64,000 nucleotides of DNA from positions 807,501 to 871,500 of the forward strand of contig NZ_AP023367.1 in the NCBI RefSeq assembly GCF_014218335.1. The letters are read 5' to 3'. The notes under the pieces are model-generated. The model was given only the letters and a program-made list of their open reading frames with translations. It searched no databases and was not told the origin of the DNA. Position 1 is the first letter of the stretch. The number at the start of each line of letters is the position of its first letter. The stretch comes from Anaerocolumna cellulosilytica. GTDB taxonomy: Bacteria; Bacillota; Clostridia; Lachnospirales; Lachnospiraceae. The position numbers and the translations under genes are program-made. This document shows positions 45,843 to 53,377 of this stretch, piece after piece.

Positions 45843-45953
45843 AGGTTGAAAGAAAATATTATTATTGGAAGGATGCCACACAAGGATTCTTTCAACCTAT
45901 TTATTTGTGGCAGTACTGCAAGTTAAGCTTGCAGTATGCAATGGGTGTAAAAC
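45843..45953 (+). ncRNA. Repeated pseudoknotted leader RNA, copy 4 (DUF5696 gene)
   Basis: P1 is AGGTTGAAAGAA (45843-45854) with TTCTTTCAACCT (45887-45898), 12 perfect pairs. The pseudoknot is GCCAC (45875-45879) with GTGGC (45907-45911), extendable to 7 pairs. P3 is GTACTGCAAG (45913-45922) with CTTGCAGTAT (45928-45937), 10 pairs with one G-U. The tail GCAATGGGTGTAAAAC ends at the start codon at 45954. A structured RNA inside a long sugar operon implies separate control of the genes downstream. Confidence 0.85.
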
Positions 45954-48602
45954 ATGAAAGGATTAAGTGATATTGCGAACTTTATAAGGCCTGTAATAGA
46001 TGAACTTCGTAAGATATATGCCAGACATTTTGCCTGCAAGATGATAGCAACGGTCCTGATTCTGTGTTTTATTATAGGGCTGTTGCGTTATATACCAGTG
46101 CTTGGCGTCAGGGCTAATATTCTGCCTCCGGCAGATAAGGTAGAACTCGCAGTGCCAGGAGAGGAAATATCTCATACAGAAGGAGAGGTTCTGGTAGCAG
46201 AGAGTGACTCAAAACAGCTGTATATCAATGCCGAAACAATGAATCTGAAGGTAAAAGATAAGAATACCGGTAAATCATGGTCTTCAGCTGTTAACAACAG
46301 CAGTCAGGCAGCAGAACTTGCTCTTCTGACCATTTCCTATTTGGGCAAGGATAACAATCTCTATGAATGGGATTCTTATACCTACTGTACACAGCTTGGA
46401 AGTTATGTTTTAAATAAGATTAATAACGGTGTTCAGATTACTATGGATATGAATGAAGGTGAGTCAGAACGATTTACCGAGTATTACCCGCAGAAAATGT
46501 CTGTTGACCGATTTGAGAATTTCTTTCTGGGGGGGATTAAGACTCTTGTTGATTCTGGTAAGACGGACCAGGCTACCGCCGATAAATATAAAATGACTCT
46601 GGAACTGTTATACAAAAAGAGTATTACAGAAGAGGCGTATGCGGTTTCCTATAACGGTACACCTCCAAGGAGTGCGGTAAAACAGCTGATTAAACTGGCC
46701 GAATTATTGGGTTATACCAGAGATATGCTCATGGAAGACAGTACGGAGATGGGTCTTAGTGTAACCTTTGCAGAGCCGGCACAGTTTAAAGTAGTTGCGG
46801 AAGCGGTTCTTGAGGGCGATGATTTTGTATTTAGAATCCCTACCCAGGAAATGGTCAGCGGAAATTCCTTCTATACCATCCAGAATTTAAAGGTGCTTCC
46901 CAATTTCGGGGCAGCAGCTTCTAAGGATTATGAAGAAGGATATATTCTGGTACCGGATGGAGCGGGGGCATTGTTTCAGTTTAATACCTTCAATGCAGCA
47001 GTACCGGAGTATAGCAGACCGGTGTATGACAACGATTATTTAACGGATTATTATTTTGCACCTGAATTTGGTGAAGAGCTTATGATGCCGGTATTTGGAA
47101 TGACCTATGGTCCTATGGACAATGCGTCCCATGGTTTCCTTGGAATTATCGAAAAAGGTGCTGAAACCTCCTACATAAATGTTAAGCTTGGTTCTTCTTC
47201 TAAGGATAGCGCCTCCTCCTATAATAAAGCCTATGCATCTTTTGATGCTGCACAATACAGCAGCGTTAAGGTATATGGACCCTATAGCGATAACAAAGCC
47301 TCCTACCTGGTGAATACCGGTGTTCTAGATGTGGATTACACCCTTCGTTACAAGTTATTTCCCGGAAAAGTCACTTATTATGATATGGCAAAAACCTATC
47401 AGGAATATCTGATGCAGCTGTGGGATGTGAAGGAGACAGCTTATCCCCAAAAAGCAAAATTATATTTTAATTTCATTGGAGCAATATCCTTAACGGAACG
47501 TTTTCTCGGCATACCCTATCAGTCCGGCTATTCTATGACTACTTACGAGGAAATGACAGACATACTAAACGATCTGCACGGCATGGAGCTGGCGCTTAAG
47601 TATACAGGTTTCTTTAACGGAGGTTTTGAGAATAAGTTAAACAATAAAGCGAAACAGGTAGTTGCAAACGGCTCTGAAAAAGAATTTGAGAAACTGAAAG
47701 CTTTGGTTAAGGAACGTAACGCTGACTTATTCCTGGAGGTTAATCTGGCAAAGGTATATGAAAAAGGGAATGGTTTCAGGGCTAAGAAGCATGCAGTATA
47801 CGATTACTCAAATACACCGGCTGCCATGTACCGTTACTTGCTGTCCTTAGGGATATTAGACGGTTATACTGGTTTTGATGTGAATTATTTCTATCTCCTT
47901 TCCCCCAGATATCTAAACGGTGTGGTGGATGATTTCTTAAAAGGTGCATCAAAATACGATAAGCTCGCAATCTCTGACCTTGCACATTATAATCTGGCAG
48001 ATTATCGGTTCAAGAAGAATGTATCGGTTTATGAAGCCGGTCGAATCGTAGACAGAAATCTGGAGAAAATCTCAGAAAGTCATGAGCTTTCTTTGGAAAA
48101 TCCTATGATGAAGAATCTGGTATATGGTTCTTATGCGGAGGATATTTCAAGAGAGAGCAGTGATTATGCAACCTTTTACACAACCATACCTTTCAGACAG
48201 CTGGTGATGAATGGCCTGGTACAGGTTACTACAGAAACCGTCAATATGTCTTCTCATAATCCGTCTTATTATGTATTACAGGCAGTGGAGTTGGGAGTAT
48301 ATCCAAAGTTCACATTAACGGCTAAGAGCGATGATATCTTACAGGAAAGCGCTTATTCCTATTATTACGCCACCGAATATGAGAAACAGAAAGATACTAT
48401 AAATCAGGTATACCAAGCGTGTAAGACAGCCTGGGAAGAAATCGGAAACATGGAGATTACAGGTCATAAAATCCTTGGGGACAATGTATTTTCTACAGAA
48501 TATACATCCGGAGTTACGGTTATTACCAACTATAACCTTCATTCTGTGAACGTAAACGGTACCAAGATACCAGCCCTTGGATATATCATTTCAGGAAAGT
48601 AG
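45954..48602 (+). CDS. DUF5696-family membrane-anchored protein
   Basis: An 882-residue protein with one N-terminal TM segment (about residues 27-46) and a large external part. The region with YILVPDGAGALFQFNTF and DYYFAPEFGEELMMPVFGMTYG matches what I know of DUF5696, proteins found in Paenibacillus and Lachnospiraceae sugar-transport operons. The C-terminal half looks like a TIM-barrel of glycoside-hydrolase type (LHGMELALKYTGFFNGG, ADLFLEVNLAKVYEKG, LDGYTGFDVNYFYLL), but catalytic residues are not assigned. The ribosome site is only GGGTG, within the tail of the structured leader. Permease genes follow 11 nt later. Confidence 0.8.
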   Translation: MKGLSDIANFIRPVIDELRKIYARHFACKMIATVLILCFIIGLLRYIPVLGVRANILPPADKVELAVPGEEISHTEGEVLVAESDSKQLYINAETMNLKVKDKNTGKSWSSAVNNSSQAAELALLTISYLGKDNNLYEWDSYTYCTQLGSYVLNKINNGVQITMDMNEGESERFTEYYPQKMSVDRFENFFLGGIKTLVDSGKTDQATADKYKMTLELLYKKSITEEAYAVSYNGTPPRSAVKQLIKLAELLGYTRDMLMEDSTEMGLSVTFAEPAQFKVVAEAVLEGDDFVFRIPTQEMVSGNSFYTIQNLKVLPNFGAAASKDYEEGYILVPDGAGALFQFNTFNAAVPEYSRPVYDNDYLTDYYFAPEFGEELMMPVFGMTYGPMDNASHGFLGIIEKGAETSYINVKLGSSSKDSASSYNKAYASFDAAQYSSVKVYGPYSDNKASYLVNTGVLDVDYTLRYKLFPGKVTYYDMAKTYQEYLMQLWDVKETAYPQKAKLYFNFIGAISLTERFLGIPYQSGYSMTTYEEMTDILNDLHGMELALKYTGFFNGGFENKLNNKAKQVVANGSEKEFEKLKALVKERNADLFLEVNLAKVYEKGNGFRAKKHAVYDYSNTPAAMYRYLLSLGILDGYTGFDVNYFYLLSPRYLNGVVDDFLKGASKYDKLAISDLAHYNLADYRFKKNVSVYEAGRIVDRNLEKISESHELSLENPMMKNLVYGSYAEDISRESSDYATFYTTIPFRQLVMNGLVQVTTETVNMSSHNPSYYVLQAVELGVYPKFTLTAKSDDILQESAYSYYYATEYEKQKDTINQVYQACKTAWEEIGNMEITGHKILGDNVFSTEYTSGVTVITNYNLHSVNVNGTKIPALGYIISGK

Positions 48603-48613
48603 GAGGGAAGAGG

Positions 48614-49519
48614 ATGCGAAATATATTTCCGTTCAAATACAAAACCAAAAGAAAGCTCAACGGCTTTCTCTATGTCCTGCCCTTTCTCATCGGTTTTTTA
48701 TTATGTTTTGCATTACCGTTAATGAATACCGTAATGTACTCCTTTCATACAGTGCGTGTAAATGACACCGGCGGTATGAAATTTGCCTACAGCGGCTTAA
48801 AAAACTATATGGATTTATTTCAGAATGAAGTAACCACTACCGCACAGCCAATGGTAAGGCTTTTTATAAATCAGAATCTATCCATACTTACCAATGTGCC
48901 CTTAATTGTAATCTTCAGTTTATTTATGGCACTTTTGGCGAATTTAAAATTTAAAGGAAGAGGGATTGTAAGAGTTATCTACTTCCTGCCCATTATCTTT
49001 GGTCTTGAGGTTGTAACAGATATGCTTGCCATAACCACCGGCGGGGAATGGGTCAAAGAAAGCTCCGGACTATTTAGCGAAAGTTATATCAGTTCTTTAT
49101 TAATGCATTATACGAGTATACCGAACAGCATTTTACTGCCGGTAATATCCTACGTAGATAAGATTTTTGATGTACTTTCCCAATCCGGTGTACAGACCTT
49201 AATCTATCTGGCAGGACTGCAATCCATCAATCCCAGCTTGTATGAAGTTGCTAAAATTGAAGGCGCTACTGGTTATGAGACCTTCTGGAAGGTCACCATA
49301 CCCTCTATTATGCATATAACTTTATTTGTTACTATTTATACAGTTGTGGATATGTTCTTAAAGTCTCCTATTTCAGAAGAAGCCTACAGCTTTGCTTTTG
49401 AACAAAGTAAGATTGGAACCGGCTCTGCATTATCTGTAATTTACATATTAAATGTGCTTCTTGTTCTTGGAGTTGTATTGTTGGTGTTAAGAAAGGTGGT
49501 AAAGAAATATGAAAAATAA
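48614..49519 (+). CDS. Sugar ABC transporter permease, MalF-like (second pair)
   Basis: A 301-residue permease with six TM segments; EAA motif YEVAKIEGATGYETFWK. AGGAGG precedes the start. It carries a large periplasmic-side loop with TTGGEWVKESSG between TM segments. It overlaps the next permease gene by 11 nt, so the two are coupled. Confidence 0.92.
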   Translation: MRNIFPFKYKTKRKLNGFLYVLPFLIGFLLCFALPLMNTVMYSFHTVRVNDTGGMKFAYSGLKNYMDLFQNEVTTTAQPMVRLFINQNLSILTNVPLIVIFSLFMALLANLKFKGRGIVRVIYFLPIIFGLEVVTDMLAITTGGEWVKESSGLFSESYISSLLMHYTSIPNSILLPVISYVDKIFDVLSQSGVQTLIYLAGLQSINPSLYEVAKIEGATGYETFWKVTIPSIMHITLFVTIYTVVDMFLKSPISEEAYSFAFEQSKIGTGSALSVIYILNVLLVLGVVLLVLRKVVKKYEK

Positions 49520-50510
49520 GACTGAGAATGCCTCCTTCGGGCTTAAGGTATATCTGTTTCGCAAGAAATCAAAGAATATAATACAGTCCGTCTTCCTTTT
49601 CTGTATTATTGTAGGTTTATGCTTTACGATTCTCTATCCTATCATTCAGCTGATTCCTTCCATATTTTCTAACATTGAAGATCTGGGTAATCCGAATGTT
49701 ATTTGGCTGCCCATGGAGTTCTCTATGACCAGCTTTAAGGCTGCCATTCGTTTTAGTATGCCGGAAGGTTTTATGACCATTGTAAAATCTGTTCTATATG
49801 CAGGTTTAATAATGGGTATACAGGTGTTTGTTTCAGCTATGGCAGGTTATTCTCTGGCAAGAGTGAAGTTTTTCGGACACAAATTCGTTTTCTTTTTGGT
49901 TATCCTAGTATTTTTGGTTCCCAGACAATCACTGCTGCTGGCACAGTATATCTACTATTCACATTTTAACGCGTTTGGTTTGCTGAAGTTCTTTACAGAG
50001 TCAGGGGAAATCAATTTAATCAATCAACCGGCAACACTGTTTATGATTGCAATATTGGGTTTTGGTGTTCAGCAAAGTTTATTTGTTTTTATCTTCAGTC
50101 AGTTTTTTAAGAATATCCCGAACGAACTGGAAGAAGCTTCTCTTATTGACGGCTGTGGCTTCCATAAAACATATTTTAAAATTATGATACCCAATGCATT
50201 GCCTGCTATATCAACGGTGGCCGTATTATCCTTTGTGTGGAATTACGGAGATACATATTTTACCAGCTACTTTAATAAGGACGGCCCTTATTTTAGTTCA
50301 AGTCTTGCAAGGGTATTTTCACCCGCAAATAAACAGTTTGTACTGGGAGCAGTAAAAGTATGGTTTGATGTACCGCTGGCAACTGATTTTGCTTTTGATG
50401 CTATCAAGCAGGCAGCTGTACTTATCTTTCTTATACCTTTGCTGTTGGTGTATTTTGGTGCGCAGAAGTGGCTGGTAGAAAATCTTGAGAATTCCGGACT
50501 TGTTGGATAA
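49509..50510 (+). CDS. Sugar ABC transporter permease, MalG-like (second pair)
   Basis: A 333-residue permease with six TM segments; EAA motif LEEASLIDGCGFHKTYFK. It is slightly longer than usual because of an N-terminal cytosolic extension of about 25 residues and an insert around FTESGEINLINQP. With the preceding gene it forms a second channel. Again no ATPase follows. Confidence 0.92.
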   Translation: MKNKTENASFGLKVYLFRKKSKNIIQSVFLFCIIVGLCFTILYPIIQLIPSIFSNIEDLGNPNVIWLPMEFSMTSFKAAIRFSMPEGFMTIVKSVLYAGLIMGIQVFVSAMAGYSLARVKFFGHKFVFFLVILVFLVPRQSLLLAQYIYYSHFNAFGLLKFFTESGEINLINQPATLFMIAILGFGVQQSLFVFIFSQFFKNIPNELEEASLIDGCGFHKTYFKIMIPNALPAISTVAVLSFVWNYGDTYFTSYFNKDGPYFSSSLARVFSPANKQFVLGAVKVWFDVPLATDFAFDAIKQAAVLIFLIPLLLVYFGAQKWLVENLENSGLVG

Positions 50511-50584
50511 AGCAAGGACTACTTTTCAACTACGGAATCACGAATATGAAATAGTAAGAGTTCCTATTCACGAAAGGGGTTATT

Positions 50585-52138
50585 ATGAAAAAAAGATGGA
50601 GTGTGGTAGTCGTCTGCCTGCTTGTTCTGTTAACCGGCTGCGGGAGAGCAGCGAATTCCAACAGAACAGTTGCTCCTGCTGATGATAAGATGTCACAAGA
50701 GGGGACGGCAGAATCTGAAACGAACAAAGAAAACAAGAATACAACAGGGGGAGTAATGAATATGAAAATTAATTTATCAGAGAAATATCAGATAATCGAA
50801 AGCTTCGGAACCAGCGGCTGCTGGTGGTCACAATACGTTGGTGGCTGGGATAATGAATATAAGGATACCGGACGTTCCGTAAGAGATGAGATTGCCATGC
50901 TTTTATTTGACAGAGAGTATGGTATCGGACTTAACAGTTATCGCTATAATATCGGGGCAGGTTCTGCCGACAGCGGCAAGGGAAAGTACTATGATCCGCA
51001 TCGAAGAGCACAGAGTTTTGAAACAGCACCCTTTACCTATAACTGGAATAAGGATGCGAATGCCGTTTGGTTTATGAGAAAAGCCGTAGAACTGGGAGTA
51101 GAAGAAATTATTATGTTCAGTAACAGTCCACTGGAGCGTTTGACCATGAACGGAACGGCACAGGTGACAAAGGGCCGTAAGGAGAATATCCTCCCTGAGA
51201 ATTATGATGCTTTTGCCAGATATGTAATGGATGTGGCAGAGCATTTTGTAGAAGAAGGGATTCCTGTAAAATACATTTCTCCCGTCAATGAACCACAATG
51301 GGAGTGGACGGAAGGACAGGAAGGGTGTCATTACGAACCCGCTAAAATACCAAAGCTATATCGTGCATTCCTAACAGAGCTAACTAGCAGACCGGCGTTA
51401 AAAGACGTAGTGCTTTCAGGACCTGAGAGCGGGGAATGGAAGGGAGATGCTATCTTATATACTAGTGCTCTCTTAAATGACTCTGTCCTTGGCGGTTATT
51501 TCGATACTATCGATAATCATTCCTACTGGTCTGACACCGCATCAAAGGTCGCCTTTAAGAGATGGATGGATGTTAACTATCCGGAGGTTAAGCTGCGTAT
51601 GAGTGAATGGTGTCAAATGGTAAACGGCTCCGATGTCACAATGGATTCCGCCTTTGAACTTGCAAGGGTACTACAAGAGGATCTAACGGTACTGGATGTT
51701 GTATCCTGGCAGAACTGGGTAGGTGTAGCACCCGGCGGTTATCGTGATGGACTTATTTATGTGAATGAAGGAAAGAAAACACTGAACCCATTAAAACGGT
51801 TATGGGGTTATGGCAATTACTCTAAATTTATACGACCCAGTTATCAAAGGGTGGAGGTCTCAGACAGCACTCCGAACGAATTTAGGCCGGTTGCCTTTAC
51901 CGGTACGAATGATGAGGGGAAGAAGGAGTTGGTGCTGGTAGTTTTGAACCAGTCTGATGTTAATAAAAAACTTTTGCTTGATATTCAAGGGGCAGTAGAA
52001 TATACTGATATAAGTGTATACGAAACCTCAGAAAGCTGTAATTTAGACAGAATTACTAATGAAAAATACGGCGTGGGAGATGCAGTTGAGGTCGGGAAGC
52101 AATCTATAACTACAATTATTTTGTCAGAGGGCTGGTGA
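50585..52138 (+). CDS. GH30-family glycoside hydrolase, secreted lipoprotein
   Basis: A 517-residue protein with a lipoprotein signal (VVCLLVLLTGC). After a linker of about 35 polar residues, a GH30 (beta/alpha)8 barrel follows: IIESFGTSGCWWS at its start, the acid/base Glu in SPVNEPQWEW and the nucleophile Glu in RMSEWCQM, then a C-terminal beta domain with YGNYSKFIRPSYQRV. The wording around the acid/base (NEPQW) is that of the GH30 endo-beta-1,6-galactanase or beta-glycosidase branch; the substrate remains inferred. It would work on the cell surface, feeding the transporters. Its stop overlaps the alternative GTG start of lacI by 4 nt. Confidence 0.88.
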   Translation: MKKRWSVVVVCLLVLLTGCGRAANSNRTVAPADDKMSQEGTAESETNKENKNTTGGVMNMKINLSEKYQIIESFGTSGCWWSQYVGGWDNEYKDTGRSVRDEIAMLLFDREYGIGLNSYRYNIGAGSADSGKGKYYDPHRRAQSFETAPFTYNWNKDANAVWFMRKAVELGVEEIIMFSNSPLERLTMNGTAQVTKGRKENILPENYDAFARYVMDVAEHFVEEGIPVKYISPVNEPQWEWTEGQEGCHYEPAKIPKLYRAFLTELTSRPALKDVVLSGPESGEWKGDAILYTSALLNDSVLGGYFDTIDNHSYWSDTASKVAFKRWMDVNYPEVKLRMSEWCQMVNGSDVTMDSAFELARVLQEDLTVLDVVSWQNWVGVAPGGYRDGLIYVNEGKKTLNPLKRLWGYGNYSKFIRPSYQRVEVSDSTPNEFRPVAFTGTNDEGKKELVLVVLNQSDVNKKLLLDIQGAVEYTDISVYETSESCNLDRITNEKYGVGDAVEVGKQSITTIILSEGW

Positions 52139-52161
52139 TTTCTATTTTAGATGGCAACGAC

Positions 52162-53193
52162 ATGCCGAAGCAATTAACCATTTATGATATTGCAAAGGAA
52201 GTTGGGGTCTCCGCAGCAACGGTATCAAGAGCAATATCAGGGAGAGGTTACGTATCAGAAGCAAATAAAGTGAAAATTATGGAGTTAGTACAGAAATATA
52301 ATTTCAGACCAAATACCTTTGCGCAGAATCTGCAAGCAGGGTTTACGAAAACCATCGGTTATATTGTACCTCACATTGGCAATATGTATTTTGCAAATGT
52401 TTATTATGAATTTGAAAGATGGGCTTCAAGCCATGGATATATGACCATTTTGTTAAACTCCAAAGGGGATTACAATCTTGAGTCTAAGTTCTTAAAGTCC
52501 CTGAAAGAAAAGCATGTAGACGGAATTGTTATGATGGGAGGACGGATGGACGAGCGTAATCTCCCGGAAAACCACGTTAGGGAGATACAAGAGATGAGGC
52601 AGAGTATTCCGATTGTGTCCTGTGGCCCTGAAGCAGAACGATTTGGCTGTAATGGCATTTATACCGATGATGTTAAAGGTGTAGAAGAATTACTTCTGTT
52701 CTTAAAATCCAGAGGTTATAAAAGGATTTGTTTTATCGGAGGAGGAGATCAGTATTATCCTTCCTATATAAAGAAGAAGACCGCTTATGTGGTTGGAGAG
52801 AAACTGGGACTTGAAGTTTCAGTAAGATGGCTTACAGGCAACGAAGTATTCAGTTTCAGTGCTGGTTATGACAGCCTGAAAATACTAATAGAAGAAGGAA
52901 GACCTTTACCGGAAGTTATCTGTGGTATTAATGATTATGTAGCTCTTGGAGCAGTTAACTGTGCGCTGGAAAGCGGTTTAAAAATACCGGAGGATATAGC
53001 TGTCACCGGTTTTGATGATGTCAGTATAACAACCATGACGCCGGTTCATATAACATCCATCAGTCCAAGGTATGAGTACTTTGGTAAGAAGGTATTTAAC
53101 AGCCTTCATAAGCTGATGCAAGCCAAAACCTTACCTACAGGCAAGACTTCATTAATTAAACCAGAGATTATTATCAGAGGCAGTACGAGATAA
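52162..53193 (+). CDS. LacI/GalR-family transcriptional repressor
   Basis: About 343 residues. The N-terminal helix-turn-helix is TIYDIAKEVGVSAATVSRAISG, followed by the hinge and a periplasmic-binding-like sensor domain (TIGYIVPHIGNMYF, GVEELLLFLKSRGYKRICFIGG, ITGFDDVSI-like VTGFDDVSITTM). Start 52162 (MPKQLTIYD) fits family N-termini; a GTG at 52135 would overlap the GH30 stop (coupling) and add nine residues, and I cannot exclude it. It most likely binds the operators at 36287, 36348 and 53336. Confidence 0.9.
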   Translation: MPKQLTIYDIAKEVGVSAATVSRAISGRGYVSEANKVKIMELVQKYNFRPNTFAQNLQAGFTKTIGYIVPHIGNMYFANVYYEFERWASSHGYMTILLNSKGDYNLESKFLKSLKEKHVDGIVMMGGRMDERNLPENHVREIQEMRQSIPIVSCGPEAERFGCNGIYTDDVKGVEELLLFLKSRGYKRICFIGGGDQYYPSYIKKKTAYVVGEKLGLEVSVRWLTGNEVFSFSAGYDSLKILIEEGRPLPEVICGINDYVALGAVNCALESGLKIPEDIAVTGFDDVSITTMTPVHITSISPRYEYFGKKVFNSLHKLMQAKTLPTGKTSLIKPEIIIRGSTR

Positions 53194-53200
53194 GAGATTA

Positions 53201-53325
53201 GCCCTGTTTACAATTGGAGACAATATTACCCCTTGTAATCGAGCAAATGCTCGCACCTGTGGATACGCGCGCAAGAGTGAGGTTTGGTAACGATAGTCAG
53301 CTTACAAGAAACAGGGCAATTTTTT
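53201..53325 (+). terminator. Branched terminator-like structure after lacI
   Basis: GCCCTGTTT (53201-53209) pairs with AAACAGGGC (53309-53317), followed by AATTTTTTA. Directly inside, CTTGTAA (from about 53234) pairs with TTACAAG (53302-53308), and GAGCA/TGCTC forms a small hairpin. Up to 60 further nt lie within the inner branch. Far larger than an ordinary terminator, so it might be a small structured RNA that ends in a terminator. Confidence 0.6.
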
Positions 53326-53335
53326 ATGAAATATA

Positions 53336-53349
53336 TGTAATCGGTTGCA
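53336..53349 (+). promoter_or_regulatory. LacI-type operator 3 (before GH35 gene)
   Basis: TGTAATCGGTTGCA, matching the sites at 36287 and 36348. It lies 28 nt before the GH35 start, near the probable transcription start. This links the beta-galactosidase gene to the locus regulator. Confidence 0.7.
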
Positions 53350-53377
53350 TAGTATTATGACAAATAAGGAGACAAAA

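Noticed and set aside
20720-45953. Repeated leader as a MITE or other mobile repeat
   Set aside because: There are no terminal inverted repeats or target duplications, P3 sequences differ completely while still pairing, and all copies share orientation and distance to start codons.
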